Shown piece after piece: positions 24,441-35,800 of a DNA stretch of 64,000 nt; the stretch's first letter is position 1; the number at the start of each line of letters is the position of its first letter. The notes beneath the pieces were generated by a model. That model saw only the letters and a program-made list of their open reading frames with translations. It had not been told where the DNA came from and ran no database searches. Source of the stretch: Hydrangea macrophylla (taxonomy: Eukaryota > Streptophyta > Magnoliopsida > Cornales > Hydrangeaceae); the NCBI GenBank assembly GCA_033977485.1, contig CM066993.1:25100001-25164000 (forward strand). The letters are read 5' to 3'. The position numbers and the translations under genes were made by a program.

Positions 24441-24474
24441 CCCCATGCTTGATCATGGGGAGGTTGATATTGAT

Positions 24475-24640
24475 GATAAAATTGGTTTAAAAGTTATTTT
24501 AAACGCGCAACGAAAATGTTTAGTTATAAAAACTTATTGGTATCCCAGATCTACTACTCGTCAATTCCATAGATGCGCATACAAGTAGGGAACATATTTT
24601 TTTATGATCCCCAAGACAATCACTCACATGTGATCACATT
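24475..24640 (-). mobile_element. Copia LTR fragment, related to the 4106-12006 element
   Basis: Read on the minus strand, gatctactact...gatgcgcat, the aaaagtt stretch and the cgc-aacg words follow the order of the last 150 bases of the Copia LTR (compare 11890-12000), with considerable divergence. Neither LTR terminus is preserved. Confidence 0.6.
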
Positions 24641-24865
24641 GAGTTGACCTGCCTAGGCACCATGATAAGGATGTCTGCTCTGTGCTTACAAAGATATACA
24701 CCACAAACCTTGTTTATTGGTCCTAAGATATAGGAGCATGAAAACTTGCTAAACAATATGATCACCATCATCATCTGCCCCCGCCATTTTTTAGTTTCTC
24801 CCAGAAAGTATCTAAATCTTCCAAATTTTCCAAAAATCCCAATGACTCCATCCAACTTACCTAGA

Positions 24866-25150
24866 AATACATGTTTCTCCCAAAAACTCTGTCCAGATAC
24901 CCCAGATATAACCTGTTTCTCCCAGAAACTCTGTCCAGATATAACTTGTTTCTCCCAGAAACTCTGTCCAGATATCCTAGATTTAACTTGTTTCTCCCAG
25001 AAACTCTATCCAGATATCCCAGATATAACTTGTTTCTCCTAGAAACTCTATCCAGATATCCCAGATATTACATGTTCCTCCGAGAAACTCTCTCCACATA
25101 TCCTAGATTGACCAAAGATACCAGTTTTCCCTAGAAACTCTATCAAAATA
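24866..25150. repeat. 42-bp tandem repeat
   Basis: About six to seven copies of a unit built on tgtttctcccagaaactctg plus tccagatatcccagat. One copy is shortened, and divergence rises at the edges. The period is a multiple of three, so two frames stay open and read a 14-residue repeat (FSQKLCPDI core). No start context or conserved neighbour supports it as a gene. Confidence 0.85.
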
Positions 25151-25445
25151 TCCTAGAAACCCCTATTATGCCTTGGTGATCATACTGGAAGGAAAGGTTA
25201 GCACATTTTGTATGGCTAGGACCTTACTTGCTTAACTGCTATATGCTAGAAGTAGGAGCATCATGTAGATTGGTGCTTGCATTCGCATACTTGTCTCATA
25301 TGCATCCACCTTCCCTACCAATCCACACGCACTGTTTCAGTTAGTCTGTACACAAGTCAGTCCATGTCTGGTAACATCACTGTCATTGTCTGTCTAGAGT
25401 CATCACTGTCAGAATCTAATACAATTCTCTCAAATTTGTAGGCCA

Positions 25446-28400
25446 CTATAGATTCCCAAAGTCAGCAGCTGGGATCCTCGTCTTGGGTCAAAAATTCAGA
25501 TAACCGTTTGGTCAGGATCAGCCCGGCAAGCTATTTCAGCATGAACCAGAAAGAGTTAGAAAATAAGGTTACTGAGTTAGGAGCAACCATAAGCCAGTAG
25601 TCCGACAGCCTGGCCCAAGTTTTGAAGTTCATAGAAGAACAAAAACAGCAGTAGCCACACTATCCACTCGGGTTCTAACCACTGCCAGGTTTTATGCCAC
25701 CATTATCGGGTGCCAACTCCCGTCAGCATACATGAGAATAATGGGGAAGAAGATTGGTTTCAATGGGTCCCACCACCTGCATATGAGAAAAATCTCCAAG
25801 AGAAAATGGATAAAGTCGACAAGCTAGAAAGTGTATTGAGAAAGAGCAAGGGGGTTAATGACTACATGCTAGACCTAGAGGGGCTTTCCGAGCCTGTTAA
25901 GCTGAAACTGCCAGAAATCTTCAAGATGCCCACCATTGATCATTTTGATAGAACCAGGAATCCAAAAAGCCATGTAAAGCTGTGTATGAGCATCTTTCAA
26001 TCAATGGACTGCACTCATCAGCACATTGGAATGCTGTTCCCATAAACCCTTACAAAGTCTGCGCTACAATGGTTCCTTACCTCGGAAGCTTCAAAAACTC
26101 AAGCATGGGAAGATATCATTTCAGTATTAGTGAATCACTATTCTTACAATCAAGAGCTAGATGTCACAATCAATGAGTCATTTGCTGCTTTCTTGAGTAG
26201 ATGGAGGAACAAAGTGACCCAAATGACCCACCGGCCAGTTGAGAAGGAACAAGTGAGAATGTTAATCCGAAATATGCAACCGCTCTACCATAAGAAACTA
26301 TTCTATCAATCCATCTCCACCTTTGAGGAGTTATTTAAAGTTGGGACTCGAATTGAAGACGCTATCAGGGAAGAGAAGATTAAGAAAGAAGAGCCTCCAA
26401 GTTAGTCAAAAAGGCCCAGCTAGTCTCGCAACCCTCCGGATATTAATGCCCTTAGTAGTCAACCCATGGCATACCTTCCTAAGCCGTACCAACCCCAAGC
26501 CAAGCAAACTCACCCAATTGCACCTTCTAGAAAAAGCCTCCTCATAATTTCGCCAAGCTAGAGATCTCCCTGACCTTAGCCTTAGACCGTCTCCTCAAAA
26601 AAGGTCATCTCCAACTACTTCAACCTCAAAATACCCCACCACCGCAAAGTGGTGACATATTGAAACTGTGCACCTACCACCAAGCCCCTGGCCAGAATAC
26701 CCATGATTGCATGCGCCTCCGCCATGACATCCAAGACCTCATTGACCAGAATATCATTGAGCCTCTACCAAAATAGCCCCATGTTACCCAAAACTCCCCA
26801 CTAAACCACCAAAATATCAGTCTCGTCGAATTCGAGCCTGTATCCTTCAACCCCAATCGCCTATATCACCCCCTTAGGACACCCCTTACCCCACATTGAC
26901 ATCCCGAACTCTACGGGAATCCATCTGATCGAAGGAGAAGAAGAAGAAGAATGGTAGCACCAGCTAAATGATGAACAAGATTTGTTCTTTCTGGAAGAAC
27001 ATGATCTAGGTCCTATAGACCTCAAATTGTATAATCCTAACAAAGAAAGTGACGCTTCCATCTAGAACGAACCAGAGAAACCATTTATGGGAACGGATTG
27101 TGATTGATTCAAAGAAGATGGGACTATAGAAGGACCTACTCCTGCCGAGATTGATCATCTGACTAGGTTGGGCCGTCATTATCAGCCTCTACAGCCTATC
27201 ACAATTGAGAAAGGACTAGTCAAAGACACGGGGAAGGGAATTTTGGATGAGGTGATCGAAGAGGACAATGACCTGATAAAGCAATTAAAGAAAACTCAAG
27301 CACACCTCTCAATGTGGGACATCATGGTGACATTTTATAAGCATAGACAGGTAGTATTAAATGCCTTAGCTAGAATTGAGGTCCCCATTGACGTCACACC
27401 AGAAGGTATGGTGGCTTTCTTGGGTACACTCACCATAGACCCAGTCATTACCTTTTTTGATAAGGATTTGACATCGGAAAGATCTACACATAACAAAGCT
27501 TTGTACATCACTGTTGGGTGCAAGGGGCAGCAAGTGCCATTCTGTCTAGTCCATACAGGCTCTGCCTTGAATGTTTCTGCTCTAACAACTGCTACTACCT
27601 TGGGGTTAACATCCTAGACATCACTCCGTCCGTGTAATCTATGAGGGCTTACGATAACACCAAGAGAACTGTGATGGGGACCATTTTTCTCCAAATCCGA
27701 GTAGGGTCTTTGGTTTGCATTCAACTCTTCTAAGTCATGGATATACCTGCCTCATTCAATTTATTGATTGGGAGGCCCCGGGTGCATGTCAACAAAGTGG
27801 TATCATCCACTGTGCACAAAATGATCAAGTACATTCACGAGAAAGAGGTGAAGATTATCCTCAGCAATAATTGGGGAAATGAGGCCTTCCCTAGTTACGA
27901 ATGAAATGAAAGACAGTTCTACTTATTTCTATGTGTCTAATACTTGTGAATGCACAGAACCCTCCGAGGATCTCCTAATTGAACTTAAGCAATTAATTAA
28001 AAAGCCACCTGCTTGTGAAATAATCGAAGATACTTTATCGATTAACTTAGGTGAAAAAGATAATCCACAAATTGTGCAATTTGGCTCAACACTTAATAAA
28101 GAAGAAAAAGAATAATTAACTCTCTTGCTAAAAGAATTTAAAGATGTTTTTGCTTTGTCTTACGAGGACTTGCCTGGGGTCGATCCCGACATTATCCAAC
28201 ATCATATTCGTCTCCTCCCCAATTCTAAATCTGTCAAGTAGAAACTTAGGCACATGAGACCGGAATGGGCACTAAAGGTCAAAAAAGAAGTAAAAAAATA
28301 GTTCAAGGCAGGGTCATCATCATTACAGAGTATCCAGAATAGGTTGCCAACATCGTATCAGTCCCTAAGAAGGATGGAAAAGTTTGTGTGTGTGTTGACT

Positions 28401-30125
28401 TCCGTGATTTAAACGAAGCCAGTCTGAAGAATGACTTCCCGCTTCCCCACATTGATGTTTTGGTAGATAACACTACAGGGCATGAGCTACTGTCATTCAT
28501 GGATGGTTTCTAAGGGTACAATCAGATTCTAATGGCAATGGAAGATTGAGAGAAGACAACATTCACCACTCCATGGGGGACCTACTATTATAGAGTAATG
28601 CCTTTCGGACTCAAGAATATCGGAGCAACCTACCAAAGGGCTGCCACGACTCTATTGCATGATATGATTCACAAGGAAGTAGAGGTGTACGTAGATGAGA
28701 TGATCGTGAAATCCAAGGATAGAGAGGGACACTTGGTGGCATTGGAGATGTTTTTTAAAAGAATGCGCAAGTACAAGATGAGGCTGAATCCAAAGAAATG
28801 CACTTTTGGTGTGACTTCTGGGAAGCTCTTAGGTTTTCTCATCACACAAAGGGGGATAGAGGTCGACCCTCTAAAATTAGGGCAATTCTAGAAATGGCAC
28901 CTCCGCAGAATGAAAAAGAAGTAAGAGGATTCCTTGGGAGGATTCAATTCATTAGCCGCTTTATCTTAAAGGTCACGACCACATGTGATCCTTTGTTTCA
29001 ATTACTGAGGAAAGGAGAGGAGTTCCAATGGGATGACCAATCTCAAGCCGCATTTGGCAATATAAAGCCTACCTTCAAAATTTGCCTATTCTTTCACCAC
29101 CCATTCCTCACAAGCCCTTATTTCTTTACCTATCTGTCTCTGAAAATGCCATGGGTTGCATGCTGGCCCAAGAAGGAGAAGAGAGCCACTCTAAAAAAGC
29201 CATATACTACCTTAGCAAGAGGATGACTGGGTATGAGCTCAATTACTCTACCCTAAAAAAAATGTGTCCGGCCTTAGTTTGGTGCACTCACCGATTAAGG
29301 CACTCTATGCTAGCTTTTCCGATTGTGCTCATATCATGCATGGATTATCTAAAGTACCTCCTCAAAAAACCCATCCTGACCGGTCACATATCCCATTGGC
29401 TACTTCTACTATCTGAATTCGATATCAATTATGTAACAAACAAATCGGTGAAAGGGAGAACTATAGTTGAGCATCTTATGGAACATGCTATTGATTTCGA
29501 AGAGAATGGAGATTTCATGTTCCCATATGAGAATATCATGGAAATCAAAGAAGAATAGTGGAAGTTGTACTTGAATGAGGCAGCCAACATAAAAGGTTAC
29601 AGAGTAGGAATGATCTCGGTATCACCAAACACGGACCATACCCCACTGGTAATCAAGCTCAATTATAACTCCACCAATAATACTGCTGAATACAAGCCTT
29701 GCATTTTGGGGATAGAAGAAGCCATAGAATTAAAAGTTCAGAAATTGGATGTCTTCGGAGATTCAAACCTCATTGTATCACAAGCCAGAGGAGAATGGAA
29801 GGTGAAAGAAGAAAGGTTGAAGCCCTATTATGACCATCTCGATGGACTCAAGAAAGAGTTCATTGGCTACCCTAGCCTCCATGATCAAAATCCCCGTGGG
29901 AGTCAAGATGATGCCTCTGGTAATTGAGCAAAGATACGAACCTTCATTCAGTACGATCGCTGCAATCGAAGAAGAAAAGAATGAAACACCATGGTATCAA
30001 GATGTCTAGAACTTTATAGAAAAAGGATTGTATCCCCAAGAATCTTCTGAGAAGGACAAATGAGCGATTCGAAGGTTCACCGCACTGTTCATCCTCTATG
30101 GAGAAAAATTGTTAAAGAAAGGGTA
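25446..30125 (+). pseudogene. gag-pol: Tat/Ogre-like gag-pol with dual RNase H, broken
   Basis: Decayed frames in one direction give a complete order except integrase. Gag begins near 25446 (IDSQSQQLGSSSW) after an aatttgtag acceptor-like site; its core (FAAFLSRWRNKV) is near 26170-26405. The linker has LCTYHQAPGQNTHDC. A Tat-type pre-protease/protease region lies at 27168-27617 (PLYITVGC-like block reads ALYITVGC). RT spans about 28200-28900 and RNase H about 29090-29558. The second, archaeal-type RNase H characteristic of Tat elements is at 29559-29927 (NNTAEYKPCILGIEEA, GDSNLIVSQ). Many stops and shifts. The RT site reads YVDE instead of YVDD, and the second RNase H has lost its first Asp (YLNEAAN). 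Integrase is cut off near 30125. Confidence 0.85.
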
Positions 30126-30250
30126 TTGTGGACAAGCGGAATCGCTCATCCACTCTTTTTAGTTTTTTTTTGTTTGGTTTTTGGTTTGATATTGTTTTGA
30201 AGAAAACAAGAAAAAAAAGGGGTCAATTGAAAACAGATACTGACTCGCCA

Positions 30251-31113
30251 CTTGGTCTTTTGGGAACCAAGAAACCCAATTTGACTCACCCAAACGGACA
30301 AAGGGCACGTCTCTCAACGGGCCTCAATTAGCATCCAAATAATCATCTTATACTATGTTTGGTTCAAATATTAATACTATGATAGTATATTACATCTCAT
30401 AAGAATCTTAAAATGGAAGTTCAAAATATTAGATATCATTCATAAGATCTAAGCCAAGTACCACATAATGCAAAAGTGAAAGATCACACGAATAAACCCA
30501 GGAAAAATCATCTAATCACATATCAAGAATCAAGTTTTTCTAATCTAAAGGGGACATGGATTGTTCTTGAAACAAATAATCAAATAAATCAAAATATGCT
30601 TAGCAAGCTAGAATGCTGCATGTTAATCTTTGAGAAAAGAAGACCTCTCCATCCCCGGGATGGATGAGAAAGAAAGAATTAATCGATGCGAAACATGAAC
30701 GTGTGATCAAGTTCATTCCTTGTAATCTTCTTAGATTAGGAGTAACAAAAAGCCCCAAATCTTGCATGGATGCATTGTATGGTCCTAGAATGTGCAAAGG
30801 TTGTAGTGTGTTTGTGTACATGGACTTTCTAAAGTGACTAAGAAGTCTAAAATATGCATGAATGCATGGGGGAAATCATCATGGGATATGAACAAATGTA
30901 GTATGAAATACTTCCTATGAGATGAGTTAATTTGGAGTACATGTAAGCATCAAATCAAAGAATGAAAGTAAAAGAATGTTTGCTGTGAATAGTGGACAGA
31001 TCAGTGACTTGATCTTGTAGAAAATGAAAAGTGGGGCTAGAAATGTTTTAAATACATGATTTTTTATTGAGATTATCCCTATTGTGTCTAGAACACATAT
31101 CAAAAAGCCAACA
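30251..31113 (-). mobile_element. Tat-like LTR (Tat-2), 3' part, minus strand
   Basis: Read on the minus strand, ggtgagtcaaattgggtttc (about 30273-30295) resembles the LTR 3' end seen in Tat-1. It is followed by a PBS-like TGGCGAGTC starting at 30250. The remainder is AT-rich with no gene that I can see. It appears to continue at 60182, with Athila-1 inserted between. The boundary is approximate. Confidence 0.45.
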
Positions 31114-31366
31114 TGCAAAGCGGGGGTATTTCTAAAATACAACCGCGCTAAAAGGAAGAATTGCATTGGTTTTAATCACAACTTCCCGTTTTATCTGCAA
31201 TTTGCATTACAAGGCTAGTTTTCATACAATGTGATTAATCTATGATAAGTTGTATTATTTTAGCTATTGTTTGTGCAGATCTCTGCTGTGTGGACTAGAG
31301 AGATGAACATCAGGACAACTGGAATGCTGTAGTGCAGATAAAAGAATTCAAAGCTAAAGTTTGAAG

Positions 31367-31464
31367 TTCGAGCGATCGACTATAGTTCGATCGATCGCTT
31401 AAAGAAGGTTGAAGCGCTTGAGTTCCAAATGTTCAATCGATCGAGAAATGTTCGATCGATCGAA
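31367..31464. repeat. Palindrome array upstream of the TATA box, Athila-1 5' LTR
   Basis: Four to five sites of ttcgatcgatcgaa and variants (cgagcgatcgac, ttcaatcgatcgag). The array ends about 67 bases before the TATA box. The 3' LTR counterpart (58795-58906) has an additional site. Confidence 0.88.
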
Positions 31465-31966
31465 CATGGTATTTTCAGAAACTTTCGCTTACGCAGCAGT
31501 TGCGGAATTGTAACCATAGCCTTTAGGTTTTCTATATATATAAGCATTGAATACGTCCCAAAGGATGCCCACTTTTGTTTTTTTATCAGTTTTAGAGAGA
31601 GAGAGAGGACAATTTTTCTTGGTTTTTGTAGGTTTTCCATTGATTCTTGGTTTATATAGCTTGATTACTCTAAGGTTTGAAAAAGTTCTTCTTTCCAGGT
31701 TACTTCTCTACTGTTTATTTATATTCTGCACTTAGTTTAGAATAGTGTAACTCGTTAACTTAGTAGTATTGCATGTTAGACAAGTTTATATCATTAGTTC
31801 TCATAGTTTTCATGCAAAACTTACATCCAAACAAAGCCTTAATGTTTTCATATGATAAAAACCAACTTGTGACACTCCAGACGATGTCTGAGTAGTCCTA
31901 GGGTTGGGAGAACACAATGAAACAGTGATCTCCAGCCTCTGCCATGCAGCAGAATTAATCCTGTAT

Positions 31967-32085
31967 TCGATCGATCGGAGGTAGTTCGATCGATTGACCC
32001 AGAGATAGTCAAGCGATCGAAGGACATTTCGATCGATTGCGGGATGAAGGTTTTCGATCGATCGAACGATCGTCGATCGATCGAA
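31967..32085. repeat. Palindrome array downstream of the TATA box, Athila-1 5' LTR
   Basis: Six sites, including a fused pair cgatcgatcgaacgatcgtcgatcgatcg. It lies in transcribed LTR sequence. The counterpart in the 3' LTR is 59405-59523. Confidence 0.88.
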
Positions 32086-32749
32086 CTCTCTGATTCTTGA
32101 GGATGTTCCCTGCAGTATTTCAGGACCTTTTGTTTTTGTGATTTGTTATCATACTGTCCCTAAATGCTCAGTTTGTCAAAACAGTTTCTAAAATCAAGGC
32201 CCTAAGGCAATTTCTTTCAATATATTTTGCAAACCACCTTCAATGCTAACACCATTGTAGGTGCGAGTCTTAACTATTGAATTAAACCGCTTTCACGTGT
32301 TTTAAGTTAACAGTGATGATATAGTCCCGGACATGAAAGGGCTATGGATTCTTTATTTTAAGAGAAATACAGCATACTGTAGGTAATGTACTCCTTAGTG
32401 CTTCAATGTAACTGCATGGTAGATGGCTGGGTCACAGTGGATTTGTGTGATCCCGACACTTCTTTTTATTAAGAAAAATCTGTTTTGAAATATTGTTTTA
32501 GTTAGCTATTTAGTTCTTTAGTTTAATTCAAATTGCTTTCGTTAGTAGTCTTAGTTTGTTGAACTTTGTGTTCTGCACCATTATTAAATCTTATTGAATT
32601 TTTTTTCCTTTTCCTTTGAGTTTAGTCTAAGTTAATAGTTCAACACCTCCCTTGTGGGATCGACCTGGTCTTACCAGTTACTACTTGCACGTCTACCTAC
32701 ACTTGGGTATTGCACAAGAGCACACAAGAATATTCGCGTGTCAAGTTTT

Positions 32750-32767
32750 TGGCGCCATTGCCGGGGA
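32750..32767 (+). promoter_or_regulatory. Primer-binding site, tRNA-Asp, Athila-1
   Basis: TGGCGCCATTGCCGGGGA differs at one base from the complement of the tRNA-Asp 3' end (TGGCGCCGTTGCCGGGGA). It is six bases after the LTR, as usual for Athila. Confidence 0.93.
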
Positions 32768-32874
32768 AGGCGACGATCAATTCCTTAGATTACCTCAATC
32801 TTTCCTGATCAATTTCTGTTTTCCTTTTTCTTTTGAGTTCTCTAGGTTTTCAATCTTCTTAGGTTCTCTCATTT

Positions 32875-35800
32875 ATGTCCGATAGTTCCGTCCACGGAAT
32901 TTACAGAAATCCTCTATATTCATCTAATTCTTCTAGTTCTAGTAACCCTGTCACAACTCCAACTGAATTAATGGACGATAATCAGAGTGAACATGGTGAC
33001 AATGTTGTGGTACCAACTGATGATTCACTACGTCCGTTGTGCGATCTCATGCAACCAGAACACGCACCTACTCCTTCTTGCATTCTCATTCCCCCACATG
33101 CTGGTGAATTTCAATTTCGCAATGGGATGATTCAACTCCTCCCAACATTTCATGGGATGGAAAGCGATGTTTGTAAAACATTCTCCCAAACTTGTCCTGT
33201 AGATGTGACACGCTTAATATTATTTCCCTTCACCTTGAAGGATAAAGCGAAGGCGTGGTTACTCACCCTAAAATCGAATTCAATCTTCACATGGCATGCG
33301 ATGAACACTGCGTTTTTGAAGAAATTCTTTCCACCTCACATGACCACAGAGTTAAAACGCCAAATAAGTTCATACAAGCAGAGGAGCAATGAAACCTTCA
33401 CCCAAACTTGGGAGCGTTTCAAAGATTTGCTTCTCTCATGTCCCCACCACGGATATGAGAAATGGCGTACCATCAGTCACTTCTATGAAGGACTAAATGG
33501 TGAAACGAAAAAGTTGGTCGAAACTATGAGCTCTGGACCATTCCTTCGAAAGAACACCGAAGAGGCTGAAGCTCATTTTGAGTGGTTAGCTGAACATGCT
33601 CATGAATGGTCTAACTCTGAAGATACACCTCGAACTCAAATATCGAGTGTGGAAGATAAAAGTTTGTACTAATTGAAGAGTGAAGATCATCTGATGAACA
33701 AATACGAAGAACTGGCAAACAAGGTAGAAGAACTATGGATGCGAGGAGAGAGCTTTAGGCAGGTTATGCCGGAGGAACCATGCGGCACATGCAACATGTT
33801 GGGACATACAACTCAATACTGTCCTAATGTGCCGTATTTTCAAGAGCAGGCCCCTATGGAGATGAATGCCATGCACGGTTTCCGAGGGGCGGGGAATTCC
33901 AACAATAACTTTCAAAGTAACAATAGATGGAATCACCCCGGTTTTGATTGGAGAAATAATGCTGGGACCCAAAATCAATATCAACAGCAGCCCTACAACA
34001 ATAATCAATATCAAGGGCAAAATAATAGGCCGTCCCAGTAATACAATCAAAACAGAACAAATAACTACAACCAAGCTCAACCCTCCAATGCACCACAGAC
34101 CAATACCTATGTGCCACCACACAAGAAGGTACAAGAAGAAGAGCCACTTGCTAATGCCAATCTAACGCAGCAACTCATACAGAAGATGAGTAGAATGTCT
34201 GCCACGTTAGAAAGGATAGATGCACGACAAGAGGGTTCAGGAGGAACATTCCCTGCCCAACCACTTCCGAACCCCAAGGGACATAACAATGGTCCTAACA
34301 ATCAAGAACATGCTAAAGCCATGACTACGCTGAGAAGCAGAAAAATCATAGAGAAAGGCATGCCTCTGTCTACACCCAAAGTGTACAAAGAAGAGGAAGT
34401 GGTGGATAATGAGCTTGAGCAACCATCTACTCAAGAGGAGGAGCCGTCTACTAATGACGAGGCAATAAAGGCAAACATTGAAGCTCCTAGAGTAGAGGAA
34501 GAAGTTGAGCAAAGGCCTGGAAAGGAGTCTGTTGAGGATGAACCACCAAAATGCCCTTTTCTTGCACCTTATCCTCAACGAATGAAGAAACCCAAGAATG
34601 AGACGAAGAATCAGGAGTTTTTGGAATTGTTTAAACAAGTCAAAATTAACCTTCCACTCCTAGATGCTATCAAGCAAGTGCCGGCCTATGCTAAGTATCT
34701 CAAAGATCTGTGCACGGTCAAGAGGAGGGAAAGTGTGAACAAACATGCTTATGTCGCATGCCAAGCAAGTGCGATCATTCAAAATGAGTTGCCTCCAAAA
34801 CTCAAAGACCCCGGTACACCTACGGTCTCATGTAGAATTGGGAATCAAAGGATAGATAACGCACTCCTCGATCTAAGAGCAAGCGTGAACCTGTTGCCAT
34901 ATTCAGTCTATAAACAGCTAGGGTTGGGTGAACTCGAACCCACCTGAGTCGCTTTGCAATTGGCAGACAGATCTGTGAAGTACCCTAGAGGGGTGTTAGA
35001 GGACGTCCTTGTCCAAATAGACTCTTTTGTCTTTCCGGTTGATTTCGTGATATTGGACACAGAACCTGTGTCTAATCCTGGTGTACACATCCCGGTTATC
35101 TTTGGACGTCCATTCCTCAACACCATTGATGCCATAATCAAGATTAGAAGTGGTATCATGACTATCGTATTCGGGAACATGACATTGAATGTCAAAATTT
35201 TTTCTAATCCCCGACCTGAGGAATACGATGATGAGGAAGAAATTCATTACATTGACACAGTCATTGAAGATGAAGTTGACTTGGTCGACTAGAAAGATCC
35301 TTTGGAAGTTGTGATGACTCAATTTGGCGATATCTATCAGCCTGCCGAGTTAACTCCATTGGATGCTGACCTGAACCAGATGTGTCTTATGATGGATACG
35401 ATAGAGGAGGATAGAGCAGAATGCATGTGGGTAATGCCATATGAACAATTGCCTCCTAAAACTAAGTTGGCAATGCCTTCTAGTTTTCAATTTTCGGAGT
35501 TAGAGTTAAAGGAGCTACCCAAAGAGCTAAAATATGCATTCCAAGGGACTGGAAAAACGTATCCTGTGATCATTTCATCTGCTTTAACTCATGAACAGGA
35601 AGGTAAGCTAGTGCAAATGCTGACCAAGCATAAGGATGCTATGGGATGGACGATTGCTGACCTCAAAGGCATCAGCCCATCCATTTGCACTCATAAGATA
35701 TATCTGGAGGAAGACGCTAGACCTTCAAGACAAATGCAAAGGCGACTGAATCCCAACATGCAAGAAGTAGTTAAAAAGGAAGTGCTCAAACTACTTAATG

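Larger units (their letters stand above)
31114..32743 (+). repeat. 5' LTR of Athila-1
   Basis: Starts TGCAAAGCGGGGGTATTT and ends GCGTGTCA. TATA box tctatatatataa at 31531-31543. Palindrome arrays lie on both sides: 31367-31464 upstream and 31967-32085 downstream. Confidence 0.92.

Noticed and set aside
32750..32767. tRNA gene fragment
   Set aside because: Only the 18 bases complementary to the tRNA 3' end are present, which is the primer-binding site.
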